Shown here piece after piece: positions 41,321 to 49,882 of a stretch of DNA of 64,000 bases. The notes under the pieces are model-generated. The model was given only the letters and a program-made list of their open reading frames with translations, was not told the origin of the DNA and did not search any database. The translations under genes were made by a program, and so were the position numbers. Source of the stretch: Hyphomicrobium_A sp964493785 (lineage in GTDB: Bacteria > Pseudomonadota > Alphaproteobacteria > Rhizobiales > Hyphomicrobiaceae); contig CAZBPM010000010.1 of NCBI GenBank assembly GCA_964493785.1, forward strand, positions 62,001-126,000, read 5' to 3'. Each line of letters begins with the position of its first letter. Position 1 is the stretch's first letter.

Positions 41321-42130
41321 TCACCCCGTGAGGGCTTGGTCGGCGCCGTCGAACGAACCGGCGACCGTGTCGCGCACGCGGTTCATGATCCGGCGTTTGA
41401 GATCGAGGAAAGTCGGAGCAATTCGGATCGACATGTCGCGCTCCCGCGAAAACGGCACGTCGTAGATGCAGTCGACACGTCCGGGGTAAGGCGCCATGAG
41501 CACGATGCGCGAGCCGAGATAGATCGCCTCCTCGACATCGTGGGTAACGAACACGATCGTCGTGCCTTCGTTGCGCGCCACTTCGAGCACCAGGTCCTGC
41601 ATCACCTCTCGGGTCTGGGCGTCGAGTGCACCGAACGGCTCGTCCATCAGCAGGACGGCAGGCTTCGACATAAGGGCGCGGGCAATGGCTACGCGCTGGC
41701 GCATCCCACCCGATAGCTGCGTCGGATATGCGTCCTTCACCTTGGACAGTCCGACCAGCGACAGCAGGAGCGCCGCTCGCTTTTCCTCCGCGTCGCGTTC
41801 CAGCGCGAGGTTGTCGTATGCGTTCGCCGCAAGCCGCCGGCTGAACAGAACGTTGCCCATGACGGTAAGCCAGGGAAAGAGGCTGTAGTCTTGAAACACC
41901 ATCGCGCGTTCGACGCCGGGGCCGCTGACCTCCTTCTCGCCGCAAACGACCACGCCGCTGTCGGCCATCTCGAGTCCGGCAATGATCCGCAGCAGCGTCG
42001 ACTTTCCACAACCCGAGGCGCCAACAATGGTCACGAACTCGCCTGGCGCGATGCTCAGGCAGACGTCATCGAGCACGAGCGTCGTCCCGAACGTCTTCGA
42101 GAGATCTTCTATGGCGATGCCTTTGCTCAT
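41321..42130 (-). CDS. ABC transporter ATP-binding protein, SsuB/TauB-like
   Basis: A 269-residue ATPase. Walker A is G-A-S-G-C-G-K-S-T, the Q-loop F-Q-D-Y-S-L-F-P-W, signature L-S-G-G-M-R-Q-R, Walker B L-L-M-D-E-P-F-G-A-L-D and the switch T-H-D-V-E-E-A. ATG 42130 starts 2 bases after the permease stop. It powers import by the neighbouring permease. Confidence 0.94.
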   Translation of the reverse strand: MSKGIAIEDLSKTFGTTLVLDDVCLSIAPGEFVTIVGASGCGKSTLLRIIAGLEMADSGVVVCGEKEVSGPGVERAMVFQDYSLFPWLTVMGNVLFSRRLAANAYDNLALERDAEEKRAALLLSLVGLSKVKDAYPTQLSGGMRQRVAIARALMSKPAVLLMDEPFGALDAQTREVMQDLVLEVARNEGTTIVFVTHDVEEAIYLGSRIVLMAPYPGRVDCIYDVPFSRERDMSIRIAPTFLDLKRRIMNRVRDTVAGSFDGADQALTG

Positions 42131-42132
42131 GC

Positions 42133-43011
42133 TCAGCGCCCCTTGAGATATGGAAAGAGCACTTTGTGCAGCCCTCTCAGCGCCTGGTCCTGGACGAGGC
42201 CAATCACCCCGATGACGATCAGGCCGGCGAAGATCTTGTCGGTCTGCAGGAAGCGCTGGGCTTTCAGGATCGCGTAGCCGAGGCCGGAGTTGGCGGCGAC
42301 CATCTCGGCGACGACGAGGTAGGTCCATGCCCAGCCCAGAGTGATGCGGCACGTGGTGAGCATCGCCGGCGCGGCCGATGGAAAGATCACGCGATAGATG
42401 ACCTCGCGCCGTGTGGCGCCCATCGTCTGCGCCGCCTCGATCTGTTGCAGGGGGACCCGGCGAACGTCATCGGCGAACATCAGCAGCATCTGGAAGAAGG
42501 TGCCGACGAAGATGACTGCGATCTTCGATGTCTCGCCGACGCCGCACCACAGCAGCATCAGCGGCACGAATGCGACCGCCGGCATGTAGCGAACGAAGTC
42601 TATCGCCGGTTCGAGCAGCGCTTCCGCCGGTTTGAACGTGCCGCTCAGAAGTCCCAGCGGCAGCGCCAGTGCCAGCGAGGCGAGGAAGCCCAGGCTGACG
42701 CGCGAAACACTCGTCCAGAAGTCGGAGCCGAAACCCTCGGCGCTGAGCCACGACACGAAGCGCAGCGCGACGTCTGCCGGCGACGGCATGAAGAGGCGCG
42801 GCACCGCCCCCGTGCTGTTGACGGCGACCCAAGCCAGGAACGGCACGGCAATCCCGATGCAGGCCATGAGGACAAAGGTCCGAGACGAGATTTGCCCACG
42901 GATGGACCAGAGCGGTGCTCTTCTGCTCTTCCTCCGGGGCATTGACGGACGTGCGCCGGGCGTGCTGGCCGGCCGGTCCGTCTTCAATACGACTGCGTCC
43001 ATCGGAACCAT
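42133..43011 (-). CDS. ABC transporter permease, SsuC/TauC-like
   Basis: A 292-residue inner-membrane permease with about six helices. The coupling motif E-A-A-Q-T-M-G-A-T-R-R-E-V-I-Y-R-V-I-F-P-S-A-A-P (EAA loop) contacts the ATPase. ATG 43011 has GAGG upstream; an earlier ATG at 43071 is less likely. First gene of the operon permease-ATPase-binding protein-glnT. Confidence 0.92.
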   Translation of the reverse strand: MVPMDAVVLKTDRPASTPGARPSMPRRKSRRAPLWSIRGQISSRTFVLMACIGIAVPFLAWVAVNSTGAVPRLFMPSPADVALRFVSWLSAEGFGSDFWTSVSRVSLGFLASLALALPLGLLSGTFKPAEALLEPAIDFVRYMPAVAFVPLMLLWCGVGETSKIAVIFVGTFFQMLLMFADDVRRVPLQQIEAAQTMGATRREVIYRVIFPSAAPAMLTTCRITLGWAWTYLVVAEMVAANSGLGYAILKAQRFLQTDKIFAGLIVIGVIGLVQDQALRGLHKVLFPYLKGR

Positions 43012-43498
43012 TTGCCTCGCTGAACAGTCGACGCTCGGCGACACTGCGCGGCCCCACAACAGGCCCGGCATGTGATTTAATTAAACGCTCAATTAATTCA
43101 TGCCAGCAAGCGCAAACGCCTGCGGAAGCGCCTGCCTTTTGAACAATTTTGGCACCAATCTGCTCAATCTGGCGCCACCGGCAAAATGCCCGCGCTTGTC
43201 ACAGCGACCGCAGTGGCGGTGAGACGGTGTGAGGGTGGAGATGGCGCAAGTGCAAAGCCTGCTGCGTCCGACGAGGGCATGCGCACCGGTTGGGCACGAG
43301 CGCGACACGAGCGGATCGGCAGCGCGTGACCGCAGACCACATTGAGCGTGGCGATCTGCGATACCGGGATCAGAATCGGAGAGGGCCGCGCCGGGACTGA
43401 TCACCCAACGCGGCCTCTCATCAGTCATAACCACGACATCGCCGATGCGGATCGCCTGACTCTGTTAGTGCAACACGTCCGGCGCGCGAGCCGCGCAC
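43012..43498. other. intergenic region between the ABC operon and the PNPOx gene
   Basis: The 487-base gap holds an AT-rich palindrome TTTAATTAAA (43076-43085) with a nearby AATTAATT, 65 bases upstream of the permease start, a plausible operator or promoter. At 43379-43419 a bulged 11-bp hairpin (GAGAGGgCCGCG / CGCGGCCTCTC) may end the PNPOx gene transcript. No gene is seen. Confidence 0.4.
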
Positions 43499-44107
43499 CT
43501 ATCCGTTCGTTCGCACCCGCGCGAGTTCTGCTTCGAGCGTAGCGATGCGCTCTTGCATCGCCATCACCGCGGCCTCCACGTCCTCGATGGCGACAAGCTG
43601 CGGGATGTGCTGCGGACAATTGCGGTCCCACGCTTCGACCTCGAACACGATGCTCCGCTCCGCGGTCGCGTGCCCCTGCGTCGGACGCAGCTGCGCCAGC
43701 AACTTGTCGTCGTTCTCAACAGCGCGCGCGCGGCCCCAGATTTTCACCCGGCGGCGCCGGGCATAGTCCATGATGAAAATGAACGCGCGTGGGTTCTCCG
43801 CCAGGTTGCCCGTCGTGATGTACTGCCGGTTTCCCGATAGATCGGCGAAGGCAAGTGTCCGCTCGTCCAGCACCCGGAGGAAGCCTGGCGGTCCGCCGCG
43901 ATGCTGGATGTAGGGCTGCCCTTCGGCGCTTGCGGTGCCGAGATAGAAGGAGCGCGTGGCAGCGATCTGCATGGCAAGGTCAGGCGTGATGGTGTCCGCC
44001 CATCCCCTCGACTGTTCCATGCGGGCGTACTGCGCGCGCGAGCCGTTGCGCTTCTGCTCAGCTTTTACCGACGGCGTGAATGCGATGTCGGAAACAGGTC
44101 GCTCCAT
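43499..44107 (-). CDS. pyridoxamine 5'-phosphate oxidase-fold flavin protein
   Basis: A 202-residue FMN-binding split-barrel protein of the PNPOx-like group. It shows F-Y-L-G-T-A-S-A-E-G-Q-P-Y-I-Q-H-R-G-G-P-P-G-F-L and L-A-F-A-D-L-S-G-N-R-Q-Y-I-T-T-G-N-L, typical of FMN-dependent general reductases. A C-terminal coiled-coil-like helix (A-M-Q-E-R-I-A-T-L-E-A-E-L) is present. ATG 44107 follows GGAG by 9 bases. It is 41 bases downstream of a GST gene on the same strand. Confidence 0.85.
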   Translation of the reverse strand: MERPVSDIAFTPSVKAEQKRNGSRAQYARMEQSRGWADTITPDLAMQIAATRSFYLGTASAEGQPYIQHRGGPPGFLRVLDERTLAFADLSGNRQYITTGNLAENPRAFIFIMDYARRRRVKIWGRARAVENDDKLLAQLRPTQGHATAERSIVFEVEAWDRNCPQHIPQLVAIEDVEAAVMAMQERIATLEAELARVRTNG

Positions 44108-44148
44108 GATCGTCACTCCAAAACGAGTTTAACTCTGCTGCCGCCGCC

Positions 44149-44748
44149 TCACATCCCCGGCATCCCGACGAAGCCCGGCAGCGCCTTCACCCGCTGAACC
44201 CATGCTGACACCGCGGGATACCCGTCGAGCGGAACGCCGCCTTCGTGACCGAGCGCGACGTACGGCATGCACGCGATATCGGCGATAGTGACGCGGTCGA
44301 GCGTCAGCCAATGGTTCCGGGCCAAGTGGCTCTCCATCAGTCCAAGAATGTGGGCCGCGTTGCTGCGTGCTCGATCGAGGTCGAGCGCATAGCCGAACTT
44401 TTCGTGCAGCCGCGCGTCATTGGGCCCGCGCGCGATCTCGTTTTCGGCCACCATCAGCCACGCCGTTACGCGTGCCAGCCCCGCCGCATCCGTCGGCAGC
44501 CAGGTTTCTCCGCCCCACTTCCGCGCCATGTAGACGAGTATCGCCTGGCTATCGCGCAGCACTAGTCCGCCGTCGTCGAAAACTGGAAGTTCGCCGAACG
44601 CATTGAGGTCGATGAGCGGTGACGTCTTGTGCGCGCCGCCGAGAAAATCCACCGGGACTATATCCAGCGGTACACCCAGCAGCGCCGCCAGCAGGCGAAC
44701 CTTGTAGCAATTGCCGGAGAGTTCGAGGTCATACAGCTTGGCGGCCAT
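44149..44748 (-). CDS. glutathione S-transferase
   Basis: A 199-residue GST. The N-terminal thioredoxin-like domain starts A-A-K-L-Y-D-L-E-L-S-G-N-C-Y-K-V-R-L and has the cis-Pro region L-P-V-F-D-D-G-G-L-V-L-R-D-S-Q-A-I. The C-terminal helical domain has L-T-L-D-R-V-T-I-A-D-I-A. Glutathione conjugation or redox work in the cytosol is expected; substrate unknown. Divergent from a LysR regulator. Confidence 0.9.
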   Translation of the reverse strand: MAAKLYDLELSGNCYKVRLLAALLGVPLDIVPVDFLGGAHKTSPLIDLNAFGELPVFDDGGLVLRDSQAILVYMARKWGGETWLPTDAAGLARVTAWLMVAENEIARGPNDARLHEKFGYALDLDRARSNAAHILGLMESHLARNHWLTLDRVTIADIACMPYVALGHEGGVPLDGYPAVSAWVQRVKALPGFVGMPGM

Positions 44749-44822
44749 GTCGTGTTCCCAATATTGAGTTGAGCGTCGCTCCCCTATCTGGCTCGCCGGA
44801 CATTGATGCGGTAGACAGAAAG

Positions 44823-44841
44823 TGCGAGAATGATATTCGCA
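44823..44841. promoter_or_regulatory. putative LysR binding palindrome
   Basis: TGCGA-N9-TCGCA (44823-44841) lies 18 bases before the LysR-type regulator gene start and within the divergent gap to the GST gene. It resembles the T-N11-A dyads bound by LysR proteins and may be the site for autoregulation and gst control. Confidence 0.5.
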
Positions 44842-44858
44842 GAAAATGGAAGAATGAG

Positions 44859-45770
44859 ATGGATCGCTTCCGCGCCATGAAGGCTTTCATCGCGGTTGCC
44901 GATGCCGGCAGCCTGTCGGCGGCGGCACGTCGTATGGGCGCGCCCCTGGCAAACATCAGCCGGCTGCTCTCAGCGCTGGAAGAGGAACTGGGCTTCGTAC
45001 TCATCGAGCGCACCACCCGCCGCATGGCGCTGACAGCGGCGGGACGCGACTATCTGGACGCCTGCAGGCGGGTCATTGAAACGCTTGAGGCATCGGAGAG
45101 CCGCATCGCGGGGCAGTCAGAGGAACTGGCTGGCGCAATCTCGATCACCGGCCCGGTCAGCTTCGGCCGCTTGCAAGTCGTACCCATCGTCGCGGAATTT
45201 CTTTCCGCCCACCGGCGCATCGACGTGCGCCTGTTGCTGACCGATCGAAACATCGACCTCGTCGAGGAAGATATCGACGTCGCGGTGCGCATCGGCGAAC
45301 TGCGGGATTCGGGTCTCCTGGCGACGCGCGTCGGATCATTGCGTCTCGTGACCTGCGCGTCCCCGCAGTTCCTGAAAGGCCGAGCGCCCCTGTCATCGCC
45401 ATCCGACCTGACAGATCAGCCCTGCATCACGTTCACCGGAATCATGCACGGCGGCTCTCGCTGGGTGTTCAAGAGCAAACGCCACGGTCGCAAGTCTGTA
45501 CGGGTTCATCCTCGTCTCAACGTCAACACCGCCGAAGCCGCCATCGACGCAGCCGTTGCCGGCGTAGGCATCGTGCGGGTGCTATCGTACCAGGCGGAGG
45601 CCGCGATCGAAGCCGGACGCCTCGTGCCGCTTCTGCGCCACTTCGAGGACACGCCCATCCCGATCCATCTGGTTTACCGGGCCACCCGTTCGGACACCCC
45701 GCGCGTAAGACGATTTGTCGAGCTTGCGGCCGAGCGCCTCCGCCAGCGCCACCAGTCGCGCGCGAGGTGA
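44859..45770 (+). CDS. LysR-family transcriptional regulator
   Basis: A 303-residue LysR regulator. The helix-turn-helix is M-K-A-F-I-A-V-A-D-A-G-S-L-S-A-A-A-R-R-M (about residues 7-26) followed by L-S-A-L-E-E-E-L-G. The C-terminal co-inducer domain contains I-D-V-R-L-L-L-T-D-R-N-I-D-L-V-E-E-D-I-D-V-A-V-R-I-G, typical of the AaeR/YhjC subgroup. It is divergent from the gst-PNPOx pair and probably controls it. Confidence 0.9.
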   Translation: MDRFRAMKAFIAVADAGSLSAAARRMGAPLANISRLLSALEEELGFVLIERTTRRMALTAAGRDYLDACRRVIETLEASESRIAGQSEELAGAISITGPVSFGRLQVVPIVAEFLSAHRRIDVRLLLTDRNIDLVEEDIDVAVRIGELRDSGLLATRVGSLRLVTCASPQFLKGRAPLSSPSDLTDQPCITFTGIMHGGSRWVFKSKRHGRKSVRVHPRLNVNTAEAAIDAAVAGVGIVRVLSYQAEAAIEAGRLVPLLRHFEDTPIPIHLVYRATRSDTPRVRRFVELAAERLRQRHQSRAR

Positions 45771-45975
45771 TGCCGCCAGACTGAAACGCCTCGCTCCATT
45801 CCTGGTCAGGTGCCCGCGCGGGCAAAGCGCTTTTGCTCCAGCTCGGGACAAAAAGGTGGGCAAGAATTTTGCCGCGCGCTGAATTAAACAACCGCTTCGA
45901 TACTGCGCCATCGCGCCGAGAAATGTGGCTATCTCCCTGTGTGTTGCTTTGAGCGATTGTAGGGAGTGCAAGAGA

Positions 45976-46662
45976 GTGCAATTCGGGGCACCCGTGGGAA
46001 CGGAAATATTCGAAGCGGTTCGTTTTCTTGGCATTGATCTGAAGATTTGCGGATCTGTCCTCCGCCCGCGCGAAGAGACGGAGCTTCTGGGCTCCGCCGC
46101 GCAGAAGCTTCTGGATGACATGGGCGACGCGCCACGCTGCATCGATATGTTTTGCGGCGCCGGAAACCTGGCAATCGCATTGGCCATGCGTGCGCCGGGG
46201 GCAAGCGTATGGGCGAGCGACCTTTCCAGCGATGCGGTCGCAACGGCTCGGCTCAACGCCTCCTGCCTGGATCTTTCCGAGCGCGTCGATGTCGTGCAGG
46301 GCGATCTGTTCGCGCCGCTCGAGGACAAACAGCTCGAAGGCTCGATAGATCTCGTCGTCGCCAATCCGCCGTACATTTCTACCGGACGACTGCTGCACGG
46401 CGACCGCGTCCATCTCCTCGATCGCGAGCCCCGCGAGGCGTTCGACGGCGGCCCCTACGGCATTGCCCTGCACATGCGCCTGATCAACGAAGCGCCACGC
46501 TTCTTGAAGCCCGGCGGCTGGCTCGGATTTGAGTTCGGCGTAGGGCAGGAGCGCCAGGTCGAAATGCTGCTGAGGCGCGGCCGCGCGTTCTCTGAGCCGG
46601 TCTGGCTCAGCGACGAGCAAGGCAACAAGCGCGCCGCGCTTGCCCGCAAGCACGCGGACTGA
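45976..46662 (+). CDS. PrmC/HemK-like class I methyltransferase
   Basis: A 228-residue methyltransferase with the SAM loop D-M-F-C-G-A-G-N-L-A-I-A-L-A and the catalytic N-P-P-Y motif (V-V-A-N-P-P-Y-I-S), which binds planar amide or base nitrogen. It also has L-R-P-R-E-E-T-E-L-L like PrmC. It lacks a full N-terminal helical domain, so it may act on a target other than release factors. GTG 45976 has GGGAG 9 bases upstream; a GTG at 45925 is the alternative. Confidence 0.78.
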   Translation: MQFGAPVGTEIFEAVRFLGIDLKICGSVLRPREETELLGSAAQKLLDDMGDAPRCIDMFCGAGNLAIALAMRAPGASVWASDLSSDAVATARLNASCLDLSERVDVVQGDLFAPLEDKQLEGSIDLVVANPPYISTGRLLHGDRVHLLDREPREAFDGGPYGIALHMRLINEAPRFLKPGGWLGFEFGVGQERQVEMLLRRGRAFSEPVWLSDEQGNKRAALARKHAD

Positions 46663-46700
46663 CGTGCGCAGCGGCGTGTCACATTAAAGACGGCTTGTGA

Positions 46701-46728
46701 GCATGCGGCGCCTGAGCGCGCCGCATGC
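46701..46728. terminator. convergent hairpin between methyltransferase and ppk2
   Basis: A perfect 11-bp stem (GCATGCGGCGC / GCGCCGCATGC) with loop CTGAGC sits between the two convergent stops. Weak T tracts flank it, so bidirectional termination is plausible. Confidence 0.55.
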
Positions 46729-46743
46729 GTATCCTGTTCCGCG

Positions 46744-47664
46744 TCAGTAGATGGCCGGGACGTACATCTCCTGCGGCACCGGATGGCGCTGATAGTCCGG
46801 ATGGTAGGTCCGCTCCGGCAGCAACACCCCCGGCCGCGTCACTTCCTCATAGGGGATCTGGCTCAGCAGATGGTGGATGCAGTTGAGCCGCGCGCGCTTC
46901 TTGTCGACGGCCTCGACCACCCACCAAGGAGCCTCCGGAATGTGCGTACGCTGCAGCATCGCCTCCTTCGCGCGCGTGTATGCCTCCCAGCGGACGCGCG
47001 ATTGCAGGTCCATCGGCGACAGCTTCCACTGCTTCAGCGGATCGTGGATGCGCATTGAGAAGCGGAAATGCTGCTCCTCGTCGGTGATCGAGAACCAGTA
47101 TTTGATAAGGATGGTCCCCGAGCGCACCAGCATGCGCTCGAACTCCGGCACCGTGCGCAGGAACTCCTCGCACTCGTCCTCGGTGCAGAAGCCCATGACG
47201 CGCTCAACACCGGCGCGATTGTACCAGGAGCGATCGAACAGCACGATCTCGCCGGCCGCGGGCAGGTGGCTCACGTAGCGCTGGAAGTACCACTGCGTGC
47301 GCTCGCGCTCGTTCGGCGCGGGCAGCGCGGCGACGCGGCAGACGCGGGGGTTGAGCCGTTGAGTGATGCGCTTGATGACGCCGCCCTTACCGGCCGCGTC
47401 TCGCCCCTCGAACAGCACGACAACCTTGAGCTTCTGCGCCACCACCCAGTCCTGCAGCTTGATCAGCTCCGTCTGTAGCCGGAACAGCTCCTTGAAATAG
47501 AGCTTCCGGTCCACGCCCTCCAGCTCCGGATGCTCCGACATCCCGTCGAGCACTTTCTCCAGCCGCTCGTCGTCCAGCTCCATCTCCAGCTCTTCATCGA
47601 AGCTGTCCAGCATGTCCGCGCGAACGCGAAGGTGCAGATCTTTTGCGCGTGGATCGTTGCTCAC
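46744..47664 (-). CDS. ppk2: polyphosphate kinase 2 family protein
   Basis: A 306-residue PPK2 enzyme that moves phosphate between polyphosphate and nucleotides (NDP or NMP). Walker A is G87-R-D-A-A-G-K93-G-G, the lid region follows, and Walker B is L-F-D144-R-S-W-Y-N-R-A-G. This is a one-domain PPK2. It lies 34 bases downstream of a CorA-like gene on the same strand, suggesting an operon. Confidence 0.93.
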   Translation of the reverse strand: MSNDPRAKDLHLRVRADMLDSFDEELEMELDDERLEKVLDGMSEHPELEGVDRKLYFKELFRLQTELIKLQDWVVAQKLKVVVLFEGRDAAGKGGVIKRITQRLNPRVCRVAALPAPNERERTQWYFQRYVSHLPAAGEIVLFDRSWYNRAGVERVMGFCTEDECEEFLRTVPEFERMLVRSGTILIKYWFSITDEEQHFRFSMRIHDPLKQWKLSPMDLQSRVRWEAYTRAKEAMLQRTHIPEAPWWVVEAVDKKRARLNCIHHLLSQIPYEEVTRPGVLLPERTYHPDYQRHPVPQEMYVPAIY

Positions 47665-47698
47665 TCTTGTCTCCTAAGTGCGACTGTTACGTGCCATT

Positions 47699-49342
47699 TC
47701 AGGAACGCTCGCCGGACAGGCGATCCAGCAGTGCCGTGAGGGGGCGCGAGCAGGCGACGACGCCCACCGTAAGCACCGTGACGACCGCGCCGACGATGCC
47801 GAAGTATGCAAGCTTCACCCCGAGCGAGGCGCCCGTCTCGTCGATGAGGTTCATCCCCAGGAAGCCCGTCGCGATCGTGCCGACGAGACCGGCGATCGTG
47901 ACCGCGGTCAGTCTATGGATGGTGCCGCTCTGGCGCCTCAGCACGTCACTGTCGAGATACTGGACCATGTCGAAGATCTCGCCCCTCAGCTCCTTGTAGA
48001 GTTCGTCGTTGCCCAGGTGCGTCCGCTGCATCCGGTAAAGGTCACGTGTCTGCGCCTGGTCGGAAATCTCCGTGAACCAGTAGCGCTGGGTAAAACGCAT
48101 GAACGCCTCCTGCAGGCGGAATGTTTCCCGTCGGAAGCCCACGTTCGACTGTGCGCTGTGCACCTCGAGCTGCTTGATCGCCGCGACCAGGCGGTCTGAC
48201 AGCATCAGCAGCGCTGCCTTATGGAAGTGGCTGATGAGGAAAAGCAGGAAGTATTGATGGCGGAATTGCCCCAGCAGCCCGCGCTCGTTGTCGTCCAGGC
48301 GCGAGGAGTTGCCGTCGGCAATCACGGTAAACGCGTGTCCCGAAAGCAGGAAGCGCGCGCTGAGGCCGGTCGCCTCCACGCCCTCGTGATAATAGCGGTC
48401 ATAGCAGTGGCGGCCCTCGAAATCCTTGAGGAAGCGTTCGGCGAACGGTGAATCGCCGGTCGCGCTTGGGCCGGTCGCGAACGCAAGCCGGATGTATTCG
48501 GAGCGCTGCACCTCCCACATCCTGTCCAGCGTCAAGTACGTCATCACCGGCATCCGGTAGTATTCGATCTGCCGGAACGAGAGTGGGCTTTTGCTGCGCG
48601 AGTTCTCCGGCACGAGAGGCTTGAGCAGGAATTCCCAATGCGCAGCAAAGCAAGGTGTGCGCTGATGGCCGACAAATGAAAGGTAGCGCTCGCGCCGCTC
48701 GTAATCGGACGTCGCCAGCACCTTCCCATCCTTGTCGAGCCACTCGACCTTTACCGGGCAGTGCAGCGCCTCGCCTGTCTCGGTCCAGCCGGGTGGATAG
48801 GCTCGGCCGAAGCGGTACATGATCTCGTTGACGACGCTCAGCGGCACGTCGGACGCGTAGAATTCAAAGGCAAGAATGACCGCGTCCACGTCGTGGAAAA
48901 AATGCAGATCGATGTGTGCCACCTGGCACGTGACTGGCGCGGCGCCTTCCGCCAGCACGAGACGCACCGCGGCAACGTCTGTTCGTCGGTAGACGCGCAA
49001 TGGCGCATCGCCCTTACCCAGGCGGCGCAGCGAGCCGGGAGCATCGCCGTAAAGGAAGCGCTGCACGTGCGGCAGGAACGCGACGAACTCTCGGTAGTGC
49101 CGTTCCTGGAACGCGTCGCCCTCGACGCCGAACTCGTCGTCGACCAGCTCCCAGTTTCCGCCGCCCAGTCGCTCGAACAGCACATCCGGGCTCTCGCGCC
49201 CTCGGCCGCCCGCGTTAGCGATAAGCTCGATTGGCCACAGCACGATCTGGCGAAAATGTTTCGCGGTAAGCAAACCGGGATGCGAGGCCAGTGTCTCCTG
49301 CGCGCGCAATGTCGAGGCCGCCACGCTTTCGTCGTTGGCCAT
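47699..49342 (-). CDS. CorA-superfamily-like membrane protein
   Basis: A 547-residue protein. Its C-terminus has two membrane helices with the G-M-N motif (G-F-L-G-M-N, residues about 493-498) that lines CorA-type Mg2+/divalent metal channels. The first 450 residues are a large soluble domain with an unusual Y-R-F-G-R-A-Y-P-P-G-W and a long predicted helix, not the ordinary CorA N-terminus. It probably forms a metal channel at the inner membrane. Upstream of ppk2 in an apparent operon. Confidence 0.75.
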   Translation of the reverse strand: MANDESVAASTLRAQETLASHPGLLTAKHFRQIVLWPIELIANAGGRGRESPDVLFERLGGGNWELVDDEFGVEGDAFQERHYREFVAFLPHVQRFLYGDAPGSLRRLGKGDAPLRVYRRTDVAAVRLVLAEGAAPVTCQVAHIDLHFFHDVDAVILAFEFYASDVPLSVVNEIMYRFGRAYPPGWTETGEALHCPVKVEWLDKDGKVLATSDYERRERYLSFVGHQRTPCFAAHWEFLLKPLVPENSRSKSPLSFRQIEYYRMPVMTYLTLDRMWEVQRSEYIRLAFATGPSATGDSPFAERFLKDFEGRHCYDRYYHEGVEATGLSARFLLSGHAFTVIADGNSSRLDDNERGLLGQFRHQYFLLFLISHFHKAALLMLSDRLVAAIKQLEVHSAQSNVGFRRETFRLQEAFMRFTQRYWFTEISDQAQTRDLYRMQRTHLGNDELYKELRGEIFDMVQYLDSDVLRRQSGTIHRLTAVTIAGLVGTIATGFLGMNLIDETGASLGVKLAYFGIVGAVVTVLTVGVVACSRPLTALLDRLSGERS

Positions 49343-49882
49343 ACTTTCCGTTCCGTTGAAGGGCTGCCGATGCCCTGTCGCCGATAGGGGCGCCCAGATG
49401 GAGTTGCCTACCGGGCTTATGCGACGCGGCCTATCGCGCGCGGAGTCTATTGATTGTCGGTGACACTTTTCCGACGACGCAACCCCCGGCGCTGGTTATG
49501 TTTGTCATCGCCAATGAGGTGCAGGGTTTTATCTCCATGAGCACCAAAGCCTCGGAAATGCCATTCGTTCCCTGGCCGTCGCCGGTCCGCTCACCTGAAC
49601 CACGGCCGACGCGGCACCGCCGGCCGCATTGCCCATTCGCTCTCGCCCGGCGCGCCGGTCGATCCTTTTACGAGCGGCCACCCGCGGCACCGGCTCCCGC
49701 TGGGACCGGCAGCCGACCCGGTCACAACGCCGCATGATGTGCGTCAGGCAGACGGCGGGTTGCTATGCCCCGCTAGATGCAAGCTCGGCACGCAGTCCCA
49801 CAACTTGCTGCCGAACTTGAAAGAATCTTGACATGAAGCGCCGACGCCGGTCCCTCTGTTGCTGACATCAAGAAGGCCGGGC
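49343..49882. other. 540-base intergenic region
   Basis: Divergent gap between the CorA-like gene and the solute-binding protein gene. A TTGACAT at 49832-49838 could be a -35 element for the downstream gene, but no matching -10 is clear. Two short open frames here have no ribosome site or recognisable content. Confidence 0.35.

Noticed and set aside
43150..43164. TGGCAC followed by TGC, resembling a sigma-54 promoter
   Set aside because: The spacing to the GC element is one base short and it points away from the ABC operon, with no gene directly downstream on that strand.
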